Assembly (NCBI GenBank): GCA_964417895.1
Contig: CAYQJS010000023.1
Span: 10,865-74,864, forward strand
Direction of reading: 5' to 3'
Source: CAYQJS01 sp964417895
GTDB taxonomy: Bacteria > Chloroflexota > UBA6077 > SHYK01
DNA: 64,000 nt
This document shows, piece after piece, positions 25,401-31,783 of the stretch. The position numbers and the translations under genes were made by a program. The notes under the pieces are model-generated. The model ran no database searches. It was not told the origin of the DNA and worked only from the letters and a program-made list of their open reading frames with translations. Each line of letters starts with the position of its first letter. Within the stretch, counting starts at the first letter, position 1.

Positions 25401-27196
25401 ACGTCGGGCAAGTGGAGAGTGCCGTACTGCTCGATCCAGCGCAGCTGCGGCTGGTCGAGTCCGACCGTGTCTAGAATCTGCTGAATTGGACCGACGTGCG
25501 CCCGGAGGACCAGTTCGTCGCCTTCGACGAGTCTGAGATAGACATCGTCGACTTCGCAGACGCGCGCAGCGCTCTCGACGATCGCATCGAGCACCGGCTG
25601 CACGTCGGTGGGGGACTGGCTGATGATCTCCAGGATGTGGTTGGTGGCGGCCTGCTCGTCGAGGGTCTCCGCCTGCTCGCGGGTCTTCTGCTCCAGCTCA
25701 TCAAAGAGCCGCGCGTTCTCGATGGCTATGACCGCCTGAGCCGCGAAGGTTTCGAGCAGCTTGATCTGGACGTCCGTGAAAGGCCGCATCTCCGTTCGAC
25801 GGGCGGCGAGGATTCCAATGGGCTGGTCTTGTAAACGTAGCGGGACGCCTAGATACGTGCGCATGGGGCCCCCGGCCCCCAGCGCTGGGAAGTCATCTTG
25901 CGCGCGCACGTCGGGCACGTGCAGCGTGCCGTGCTGCGTCGTCCAACCCGCGGCATCCGCAGGATCATCGAGACTGACCTCAGCGCGGCTGACAGGAACA
26001 GAACCGAAATGGGCGCGGGCCACCGCGGCACGGCCTTCGATGAGACGCAGGAGGACGTCGTCGACGCCGCAGACCCGCGCTGCACTCTCCACGATGGCAT
26101 CCAGCACCGGCTGCACGTCCGTCGGCGAGCGGCTGATGATGCTGAGCACCTCTGCGGTGGCGGTCTGGTGTTCCAGCGCCTCGCGCAGTGCTCCATTGCG
26201 CTCCTCCAGCTCGTGGAACAGTCGCGCGTTCTCGATGGCGATTACCGCCTGGGACGCGAATGTCTCGAAGAGCGTCACCTGACTATCCGAGAACGGCCGG
26301 GGCGGGCGGCGGCGGGCGGCGAGGACGCCAATGCCGCTAGCTCCGCGACGCAATGGGACGTGCAGCCAGGTGCTCCCGGCTGCCACGCCCGCCTGGGAGT
26401 CGTTCGGGAACTCCGTCCCGGGCCCTAACTCCTGCGTCGTGTCGCGAATGTGGATGGTCCGCTGATCCAGGACCGCTCGGCCGGGGACCGTGTCTCGGTC
26501 GAGGGGCACCTGGTCCTCCCGACCGCCGGCGGTCCCGTGTCGAGCAACGGCTCGAAGCGTATTCTCCTGGACGAGCCGGAGGGTAACCCCCGTCGCATCG
26601 CAGAGCCTGGCGGCGCTCTCGCAGATAGCGTCGAAAACCGGCTGCGCCTCTGTGGGCGATCCCGCGATAACGCGCAGCACCCCGGCGCTGGCGGTCTGCT
26701 GCTCCAGCGCCTCGTGGAGCGCCTCGGCGAGCTGGGCGCGGTCGATGGCCACTGCCGCCAACTGGGCATAGGTCTCCAACTGTGCGATCTGCTCGTCGGT
26801 GAAGGGCCGCACCTCGCGCCGGCGGATCAGGATGACACCCAACGACCGGTCGGCGAGGAGTATCGGCGCATATAGCAGAGTTCGAATCCCCAACTGTTCT
26901 TGGGCTGCGCGGAGCGCGGGCGGCTCGGCGTTCGGCGGTCGCTCGAGCGCATCGGCAATGTGGACGCTGCGGCGCTCGCGAAACGCCTGCCCTGCTCCCA
27001 GGAACTCTGGGGCGATCGAAACGAGCGAAAGTGAGTCATAGCCGGGAATCACCTCGATCGGTCCGTAATGCGCGGCCCGTTGCAGCGCATCGCCTTCGAG
27101 GACCCAAACAATGGCATCGTCAGCGCCGCAGGAACGGGCTGCGCCCTCGGCGACGCGATTCAGCAGCTCCTGCAGGTCGGGGGGGAGGTTAACCAT
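19421..27196 (-). CDS. giant cytoplasmic hybrid histidine kinase with twelve tandem GAF domains
   Basis: The protein has 2591 residues from the ATG at 27196, chosen because AGGAGG lies 6 bases upstream; a start at 27241 adds 15 residues. I count twelve GAF domains (residues about 5-2045), each of about 170 residues and mostly opening with '(D/E)AI.ESAARVC'. They are joined by coiled-coil linkers. HisKA follows with His2081 in 'MSHELRTPLNA', then HATPase with 'NLLSNAAKF' and 'GGTGLGLAI'. Two receivers end the protein (Asp2396 in 'LDVLMPGMDG', Asp2515 in 'LDLMMPEMDG'). No transmembrane segment is seen, so it is cytosolic. GAF domains usually bind small ligands, haem or bilins; ligands here are unknown. 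In-frame repeat insertions occur in the HATPase domain and before receiver 1. Confidence 0.92.
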   Translation of the reverse strand: MVNLPPDLQELLNRVAEGAARSCGADDAIVWVLEGDALQRAAHYGPIEVIPGYDSLSLVSIAPEFLGAGQAFRERRSVHIADALERPPNAEPPALRAAQEQLGIRTLLYAPILLADRSLGVILIRRREVRPFTDEQIAQLETYAQLAAVAIDRAQLAEALHEALEQQTASAGVLRVIAGSPTEAQPVFDAICESAARLCDATGVTLRLVQENTLRAVARHGTAGGREDQVPLDRDTVPGRAVLDQRTIHIRDTTQELGPGTEFPNDSQAGVAAGSTWLHVPLRRGASGIGVLAARRRPPRPFSDSQVTLFETFASQAVIAIENARLFHELEERNGALREALEHQTATAEVLSIISRSPTDVQPVLDAIVESAARVCGVDDVLLRLIEGRAAVARAHFGSVPVSRAEVSLDDPADAAGWTTQHGTLHVPDVRAQDDFPALGAGGPMRTYLGVPLRLQDQPIGILAARRTEMRPFTDVQIKLLETFAAQAVIAIENARLFDELEQKTREQAETLDEQAATNHILEIISQSPTDVQPVLDAIVESAARVCEVDDVYLRLVEGDELVLRAHVGPIQQILDTVGLDQPQLRWIEQYGTLHLPDVQAQQEFPSLHVHMPDTRTAVITPLQHQGRRLGYFILRRTEVRPFSERQIKLLETLADQAVIAIENVRLFTELNERNAELKEALEQQTATAEVLRAIARTPTDLQPVFDAICEAAGRLTDARTATLHLYEGDAILTPATFGAPPELEDQIRAPRVVEHGTISGRVALQGRTVQLDDVLEDPEYNFAPRDQVGIRSIVGVPLLREGVPIGCIVTWRTVVRRFIDDEIRLLETFADQAVIAIENARLFDELQRKTREQAETLEEQAATNHILEIISQSPTDVQPVLEAIAEKAAQVCGARDALIVLREGDTVTLGANFGPIPPMELPRPVASVPHAAQRVLLDRATFHIPDVLAEGDDLELREARELGERLGFRSILMTPLQREDFAIGAIVVRRVEPLPFADKQIALLESFARQAVIAIENVRLFHELEERNAALREALEHQTATAEVLSIISRSPTDVQPVLDAIVESAARVCGIDDVALRLHEGNVSVARAHFGPIPIGRVEMSLDDPTSSANWMMEHGTLHVPDAREQSDFPMVGSSGAYRTFLSVPLRRQGEFVGELIERRVEPRAFTEAQIKLLETFADQAVIAIENARLFDELQQKTREQAETLEEQAATNHILEIISQSPTDVQPVLDAIVESAARVCGTDDVLLRLVEGNELAAPAAHVGPIPQTRGAMSLDDPMVRRVFELGTLHLPDVRTQDEFPASRDSQSGARTMLNVSLRQRGKPVGAITLRRAEVQPFTERQIKLIEIFADQAVIAIENVRLFHELEERNAALREALEHQTATAEVLSIISRSPTDVQPVLDAIVESAARVCGVDDVLLRLVEGDSLIVRAHFGGIPTGNPLSLDLPQYRWVAERGTLHIHDALAQDDFPTLRDNQIVRRTQLFVPLQQQGQLVGAFSLRRPEVRPFTDAQIKLMETFANQAVIAIENARLFDELQQKTREQAETLEEQAATNHILEIISQSPTDVQPVLDAIVESAARLTGATDSSVRLLEGAELAIVATCGSLQSTLLRLAVDGPGPAAEAFRTRRPVQVPDTRETTYETLRELVRAGRVPFLALLNVPLLREGEAIGLIQINRAEPGAFTDKQVGMLETFADQAVIAIENVRLFHELEERNAALHEALEHQTATAEVLSIISRSPTDVQPVLDAICESAARVCDTANAAIMLADGDVARPVAAYGALPLPDQPAPILPGSASWRTIRQGETVHFRDMLAEGSVYGRRLSQQSGVRTSLMAPLRGETGGIGFIAIRRTEVRPFTDAQIKLLETFADQAVIAIENVRLFEELQARNQDLTESLAQQTATAEVLEVMSAAPDQLQLVLNAVAERATRVCNATDATIYIEHEGVLHHAARSGSGVAAVDEIPVDTSRFTGQALTELRTIHVPDALAQSQYAAIRAAAEQGGPRGYLAVPLVHEGRAQGVIVARRLEPEPFSERQIELLETFAAQAAIAIAISGLIEEIREKNEQLEVASHHKSEFLANMSHELRTPLNAIISFSEILQEDATDAGDEQYLADLQEINSAGKHLLGLINDILDLSKVEAGRMDLYLEDFAVADLVRDVQAVALPLIEKNGNTLVVEAVDGLGQMHADLTKVRQCLLNLLSNAAKFTENGTVTLRVEREPALIPTPSTSSGQALSQGEREPASTITFAVTDTGVGLSEDQMGRLFEAFSQADASTTRKYGGTGLGLAITRQFCQMMGGEVAVESTPGQGSTFTVTLPADVRVAPASTQPAEGGRTHPSTLREGEGARTLVLAIDDDAAAREVIRRYLEGEGFAVATAVSGEEGLRLARELRPNAITLDVLMPGMDGWAVLSALKADSELADIPVVILTILDDRNLGYALGADEFLSKPVDRNRLVAVLDRYRRDHGTAAVLVVDDDPSARASLRRGLAGTWDVVEAANGHEALERLRAGRIDAILLDLMMPEMDGFEFVAELRHSEDWRTIPVVVITAKDLTAEERQRLSGSVERILMKGAYRREELLAEVQRLVAASVARRK
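20160..20215. repeat. palindromic repeat inside the GAF-kinase gene, before receiver 1
   Basis: CCCTCTCCCTCTCGGAGAG followed by a GGGGTGAGTG tail matches the dispersed palindromic family. It is translated in frame as the linker between the HATPase domain and the first receiver. Confidence 0.7.
20486..20545. repeat. nested palindrome plus CTGAGCTTGTCGAAG word inside the HATPase domain
   Basis: CTCCCTCTCCCCCTGGGAGAG is directly followed by CCTGCCCTGAGCTTGTCGAAGG and GGTTGGGATGAGGG. It is translated in frame between two strands of the kinase ATPase domain ('PSTSSGQALSQGERE'). The arrangement matches that at 18945-19008. Confidence 0.75.
21960..26165. repeat. about 1.03-kb long-period tandem repeat (two-GAF unit)
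   Basis: Two linker types alternate. One class (ATCTCCAGGATGTGG...) recurs at about 22521, 23541, 24588 and 25625. The other (GATGATGCTGAGCACC...) recurs at about 21992, 23023, 24051 and 26132, with a diverged copy near 25110. The spacing of about 1020-1047 bases shows that the repeated unit is a pair of GAF domains. Confidence 0.8.
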
Positions 27197-27709
27197 GGCA
27201 GCCTCCTGGACGCGGGCCGCTGGGCCCGGCCCGCGTTCCATCGGTCGACGGCTCTTCCAGCGTCGGATAGATCAGGCCCGCCCAGAGCATTCTAGTCTCA
27301 ACTGCTCAGTCCGGAGGATTGGCAGCTGACTACAGCCGCGCGCCGGTCCGATCTTCCGTTTCGACCAGCCATCGAGCCACGGTTTTCAGCAACTCCCTTC
27401 GCGATCTCGGGCGATGTATCAAGTGCGTCCGGGAAGCTCCACCAGGTCATCACTGCTCAGCCCTGGGCGCACAGTAGTGCGCGGTGTTCAATGTTGTCAA
27501 CGTGGCTCGTGACGCTACCAACTCGCGGCAATGGCAGGCGGAAGCCGTCCACCACCAGGTCCACGACAGACAGCGCGATGGTCGCCCTCACGCTGTGCAG
27601 ATCGATGCTTGACTAATTCAGCAAGTTAGTACATGCTAATCTCGGCATGCTTGGAGGCTGACTTGCTTTATTCCGCCGGTGTTTATATTTTGTAGAGGAG
27701 GCTTTTTTC
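27197..27709. other. 513-base divergent intergenic region
   Basis: It separates the minus-strand kinase operon from the plus-strand iron ABC operon and must hold both promoters. No gene is supported. The right end is AT-richer and contains a TTGACT box (27609-27614) and inverted TTAG/CTAA repeats; the final GAGGAGG lies 7 bases before the GTG at 27710. Confidence 0.6.
27613..27639. promoter_or_regulatory. overlapping TTAG/CTAA inverted repeats, candidate metal-regulator operator
   Basis: ACTAA and TTAGT flank a 9-base spacer, and TTAG-TACATG-CTAA (27626-27639) is a second dyad sharing the middle element. DtxR/IdeR/MntR-type operators are also TTAG...CTAA dyads. The site is about 70 bases before an iron-type ABC operon and directly after a TTGACT box. 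Operator function is inferred. Confidence 0.4.
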
Positions 27710-28753
27710 GTGTCGTACTTTGCTCTCACTCGCCGTTCCGACGCCCGAGTCGTTCGTCTGGCGTTCGTGGTGGCGCCCATGGTCGTTGCCCTCTTCCTGG
27801 CGGCCTGCACTCCGGGGCCCAGCAGCGGAGGCCCCGTCACTCTCTACTCGGGACGGACCGAGAGTCTCATTGGCCCTCTCCTCGAGCGCTACAAGCGAGA
27901 CACGGGAACTGACATCAGGGTCCGGTACGGCGACACGGCGGAGCTGGCTGCCGCGATCCTCGAGGAGGGCGCCAATAGCCCCGCCGACGTCTTCCTGGCC
28001 CAGGACGCGGGGGCGCTCGGGGCTGTCGCCCAGCGCAACCTGTTCGTTCGCCTGCCCGACGCTATTCTCAACAAAGTCGACGCGCGATCTCGTTCGCCGC
28101 AAGGCCTCTGGGTAGGCGTCTCCGGCCGGGCCCGGGTGATCGTGTACAACCCCAGCCTTGTTAGCGAGGCCGAGCTGCCGGACTCCGTCCTCGGGCTGAC
28201 AGACACCCGGTGGCGAGGGCGGATCGGCTGGGCGCCCACCAACGGGTCGTTTCAGGCCTTCGTCACGGCCCTTCGCATCGCGAACGGCGAGGCCGGAGCT
28301 CGCTCCTGGCTCAGCGGAATCAAGGCCAATGAGCCGCGGTCCTACGCGAACAATACGGCGATCGTGCGGGCCGTAGCCTCGGGCGAGATCACCGTGGGCC
28401 TCGTAAACCACTACTATCTCTACGCGATCCAGAAGGACGAAGGCCCGATCTCCGCCCGCAACTACCACCCCCGCGCCGGGGATTCGGGCGCGATGATCAA
28501 TGTGGCTGGCGCGGGGATTCTCGCCTCGTCGAGAAATCAAGAATCGGCGCGACGCTTCGTGGATTATTTGCTGAGCAGCTCAGCTCAGGAATACTTCACT
28601 ACGGAAACCTTCGAGTACCCATTGGTCGCCGGCGTAGCGCCGCCCAGCGGTGCGCCCCCGCCCGCTCAGATCCGCGCGCCCGCCATGGATCTCGGCAGCC
28701 TCGCGGACCTAGACGCGACGCTACGTCTCTTGCGAGATACAGGCGTGGTGTAG
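27710..28753 (+). CDS. ferric-iron-type ABC transporter solute-binding lipoprotein
   Basis: The 347-residue protein starts at a GTG preceded by GAGGAGG. A signal peptide ends in a lipobox, 'FLAAC', with Cys33 as lipidation site, so the mature protein is membrane-anchored outside. 'VTLYSGRTESLIGPLLERY' is the typical opening of the FbpA-like fold. 'GLVNHYYLY' contains the adjacent tyrosines that bind Fe3+ in this family. It is followed at 35 bases by a permease and then an ATPase gene on the same strand, a complete importer. Iron is the best guess from the Tyr pair; related proteins bind other oxyanions or sugar phosphates. Confidence 0.88.
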   Translation: MSYFALTRRSDARVVRLAFVVAPMVVALFLAACTPGPSSGGPVTLYSGRTESLIGPLLERYKRDTGTDIRVRYGDTAELAAAILEEGANSPADVFLAQDAGALGAVAQRNLFVRLPDAILNKVDARSRSPQGLWVGVSGRARVIVYNPSLVSEAELPDSVLGLTDTRWRGRIGWAPTNGSFQAFVTALRIANGEAGARSWLSGIKANEPRSYANNTAIVRAVASGEITVGLVNHYYLYAIQKDEGPISARNYHPRAGDSGAMINVAGAGILASSRNQESARRFVDYLLSSSAQEYFTTETFEYPLVAGVAPPSGAPPPAQIRAPAMDLGSLADLDATLRLLRDTGVV

Positions 28754-28788
28754 GGGGACGACTCGTGCATCGGCCCGGGGTTTGAGCT

Positions 28789-30435
28789 TTGGCAGCGGTG
28801 GTCGTTCGCACCAGGCCAGGCAACTTGCTCGCGGCGCTCGGACGGCCCCTCGGCTACGCGCCGCCGGGCCTCGCCGTGCCGGCCGCAGCCGTGGCGCTGG
28901 TGATGCTCCTGCCTCTCGCCTATCTGGTTTTCCGAGCCTTCGGCGCGGGTGTGGACGCCTTGCACCTCGCTCTCAGCGTCCGCGCCCTCCAGCTCCTGGC
29001 CCAAACCGCCGCCCTCGCCGTCACCGTGACGGTGGCTGCTATCGGCATCGGGCTGCCCATCGCCTGGCTGACATCACGCACCGACTTGCCAGGACGCGGG
29101 GCCCTGAGTATCCTGCTTGTGCTCCCTCTCGTTGTTCCTACCTATGTTGGCGCGCTCGCCTACATCGCCGCGGCTGGGCCGCGCGGCCTGCTTCAGCAAG
29201 CGCTCGCGGGTCCGTTCGGGATCGAGCGGCTCCCGGACATCTATGGCTTCTGGGGGGCTGCCTCCGTGCTGGCGCTCTTCACGTACCCGTACGTCGTACT
29301 CAGCGTTCGCGGAGCGCTCATGCGCCTGGATCCCGCCCTCGATCAGGCTTCGCGCAGTCTGGGCGTTGGACCAGTGGGGACATTCTTCCGCATCACCCTG
29401 CCGGTCCTTCGCCCTCCCGTGACCGCCGGCGCTCTCCTGGTTGCCCTGTACACGCTGAGCGACTTCGGCGCGGTCTCCCTCCTCCAGTTTGATTCCTTCA
29501 CGCGAGCCATCTATCTCCAGTACCAGGGGTCGCTGGATAGGACCATGGCCGCGGTACTGTCTTTGATGCTGGTCGTGTTGACGGCGATTGTCCTCGCGGT
29601 GGAGGCTAGGGCGCGCGGCCGCGCGCGCTACTATCGCGTCGCATCGGGCGCCGCGGCCACGCCCGCCCTCGTCCCGCTGGGAGGTCTGCGATGGGCAGCG
29701 CTGGGCTTCTGCCTGGGCGTCCTAGCCCTCGCGGTACTTGTACCTCTTGGCATTCTGGCCTACTGGCTCGGGCGCGGCATCGCGGCAGGGGCCTCATTTG
29801 CCGTGGTCTGGGTGGCCCTGGCCAACTCCACCTACGCGTCCGCCCTCGCCGCCGGCCTCGGCCTCGTTTGCGCCTTTCCCGTGGCCGTGCTGGCCGTTCG
29901 CCACCACGGCGCCCTGACAACGCTCATTGAGCGCATCACCTACTCGGCCTTCGCCCTTCCGGGCATCGTGATCGCGCTCGCGCTCGTGTTCTTTGCAGCC
30001 AACTACGCGTGGCCCCTCTATCAAACTCTGGCGCTGCTGGTTCTGGCCTACCTCATCCGTTTCTTGCCCGAGGCGGTGGGCTCCGTGCGGACGGGCTTAT
30101 TACAGGTGAGCCCTCGCCTCGAGGAGGCGGCGCGAAGCCTGGGACGAGGTCCCCTTCGCGTGCTCCTGACCATCACGGCGCCGCTTGTGTGGCCGGGCGC
30201 GATGGCGGGAGCCGCGCTGGTATTCATGTCCGTCATGAAGGAACTGCCGGTGACGCTGCTGCTCAGCCCCATTGGCTTCAGGACGCTGGCCACCGAGAGT
30301 TGGAGCGCAGCGACAGAAGGATTCTTTGCCCAAGCGGCGTTGCCGGCCTTGCTGTTGGTAGCGGCGTCGGCCGCATCGTTGCCTCTGATCCTGCGGGAAG
30401 CCAGTCGGGAGGAGCCGGAAGAGATCCATGAATGA
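28789..30435 (+). CDS. FbpB-like ABC importer permease with two fused permease units
   Basis: The 548-residue membrane protein has about 12 helices in two homologous halves, the usual form of Fe3+ importer permeases. Each half has a cytoplasmic EAA-like coupling loop ('DQASRSLGVGPVGTFFRITLP' in the first, 'EEAARSLGRGPLRVLL' in the second). The start is taken at a TTG with a weak upstream site. Its stop overlaps the ATPase gene start by 8 bases, indicating translational coupling. It forms the channel of the importer with the flanking genes. Confidence 0.88.
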   Translation: MAAVVVRTRPGNLLAALGRPLGYAPPGLAVPAAAVALVMLLPLAYLVFRAFGAGVDALHLALSVRALQLLAQTAALAVTVTVAAIGIGLPIAWLTSRTDLPGRGALSILLVLPLVVPTYVGALAYIAAAGPRGLLQQALAGPFGIERLPDIYGFWGAASVLALFTYPYVVLSVRGALMRLDPALDQASRSLGVGPVGTFFRITLPVLRPPVTAGALLVALYTLSDFGAVSLLQFDSFTRAIYLQYQGSLDRTMAAVLSLMLVVLTAIVLAVEARARGRARYYRVASGAAATPALVPLGGLRWAALGFCLGVLALAVLVPLGILAYWLGRGIAAGASFAVVWVALANSTYASALAAGLGLVCAFPVAVLAVRHHGALTTLIERITYSAFALPGIVIALALVFFAANYAWPLYQTLALLVLAYLIRFLPEAVGSVRTGLLQVSPRLEEAARSLGRGPLRVLLTITAPLVWPGAMAGAALVFMSVMKELPVTLLLSPIGFRTLATESWSAATEGFFAQAALPALLLVAASAASLPLILREASREEPEEIHE

Positions 30436-31453
30436 CAACGCGGTGTGCTGTGCGGGCCTGACCAAGCGCTTCGGGACCACACTGGCTGTCGATGCCGTGG
30501 ACCTGGAAGTGGAGCGCGGGCGATTTTTAGCGCTCCTTGGGCCGAGCGGGTGCGGGAAGACGACGACGCTTCGCCTCATCGCCGGCTTCGAGCGCCCGGA
30601 CGCGGGAAGCGTCGAGATCGCCGGCAGCCCTGTTGCAGGCTCGGGCGTGTTCGTGCCCCCTGAGCGGCGGCGCGTGGGTATGGTGTTCCAGGAGGGCGCA
30701 CTCTTCCCCCATATGGACGTCGCTGCAAACGTCGCGTATGGACTACGCTCAGCGCCGGAACGGGCCAGGCGCGTGCAAGAGATGCTCGAGATGGTCGGGC
30801 TCACGGGATACGGATCACGGATGCCCTACGAGCTGTCCGGCGGGCAGCAACAGCGGGTCGCGCTGGCGCGCGCTCTAGCCCCCGGGCCGGCGGTCGTGCT
30901 GCTCGACGAGCCCTTCTCCAGTCTTGATGCCGGGTTGCGGGCCCGGCTGCGAGCAGACGTTCGCACGATTCTTCGGCACGCCGAAGCCACCGCGATATTC
31001 GTCACCCACGACCAGGACGAGGCGCTGAGCCTCGCGGACGAGGTAGCGGTCATCTGGCACGGGCGCGTGATCCAGCGGGCCGCGCCGCGCGATCTCTACC
31101 GGCGGCCGGCAAGTCGGGACGTGGCCTCCTTCCTTGGGGACGCGAATTTCTTCGTCGGCCACGCAGAGAATGGGAGTGTCAACACAGAGCTGGGCGTCCT
31201 TCTGGCCGCTCACGGCACCGAGGGACCGGTCGACGTGCTCGTGCGGCCTGAGGCGGTGCAGCTGTTTCTGGATGGAACCAGCGATCGACGGGTGACCGAT
31301 ACCGAGTTCTACGGCCACGACCGCATGTTCTGGGTGGACCTTCCTACCGGAACGCGCCTCAGGTCCCGAGTGACAGGCAACACGCCCATCCGTCTCGGAG
31401 ACCACGTGCGCATTCAGATCAGGGGCGCCGTTACAACGTTCCCACGGACGTAG
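30428..31453 (+). CDS. ABC importer ATP-binding protein (FbpC/PotA-like)
   Basis: The 341-residue protein has Walker A at residues 38-46 in 'GPSGCGKTT', the signature 'LSGGQQQRVALARAL', Walker B 'VVLLDEPFSSLD' and the switch His in 'FVTHDQDEAL'. The last 100 residues form an OB-fold-like regulatory domain ('VLVRPEAVQLF'). Overlap with the permease gene and the adjacent iron-type binding protein place it as the energizing subunit. It is at the inner face of the membrane. Confidence 0.93.
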   Translation: MNDNAVCCAGLTKRFGTTLAVDAVDLEVERGRFLALLGPSGCGKTTTLRLIAGFERPDAGSVEIAGSPVAGSGVFVPPERRRVGMVFQEGALFPHMDVAANVAYGLRSAPERARRVQEMLEMVGLTGYGSRMPYELSGGQQQRVALARALAPGPAVVLLDEPFSSLDAGLRARLRADVRTILRHAEATAIFVTHDQDEALSLADEVAVIWHGRVIQRAAPRDLYRRPASRDVASFLGDANFFVGHAENGSVNTELGVLLAAHGTEGPVDVLVRPEAVQLFLDGTSDRRVTDTEFYGHDRMFWVDLPTGTRLRSRVTGNTPIRLGDHVRIQIRGAVTTFPRT

Positions 31454-31457
31454 TCCC

Positions 31458-31566
31458 AGGTTCCGGGTTCCGGGTTACGGGTTCGGGGTTTCGAGTTCCG
31501 GGGGGAAGTCTCCGTCGTCCACTCGGAGCTCGGAACCAGGAACCCGAAACCGGGAACCCGGAACCT
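31458..31566. repeat. word-iterated inverted repeat (GGGTTCC / GGAACCC)
   Basis: The left arm (31458-31499) repeats GGGTTCCGGGTT-like words; the right arm (31532-31566) carries the complementary GGAACCC and GAAACC words. Together they make a long imperfect hairpin right after the ABC operon. It could act as an RNA end stabiliser, but no T-run follows. Confidence 0.7.
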
Positions 31567-31625
31567 ACTCCGAACCAGGAACTCGGGACTTACCCGATTC
31601 ACCACGAACGCCGGCTTCCGCAATC

Positions 31626-31780
31626 CCACTACGCACAGCAATCCGCAGCCCGCAATCCGGGGCCCCCTCACCCCAACCCTCTCCCCCGGCGCGGGGGAGA
31701 GGGGGCAGACCCCGCAGCCCCAATCCGCAGTCCGCAATCAGCAATCCGCAATCCGCACTCCTCAATCCGCAATACTCTCC
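31626..31780. repeat. GATTGCGG-type words flanking a palindromic repeat
   Basis: GCAATCCGCA(G) words appear on both sides of a CCCTCTCCC...GGGAGAGGG palindrome (about 31661-31712). With the previous inverted repeat, these fill the 330-base gap between the ABC operon and the MFS gene; no gene is seen there. Confidence 0.75.
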
Positions 31781-31783
31781 CCC

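Noticed and set aside
21960..26165. regularly spaced repeats that could suggest a CRISPR array
   Set aside because: The period is about 1 kb and the repeats encode coiled-coil linkers between GAF domains; no 25-40 base repeat/spacer pattern and no cas genes are present.
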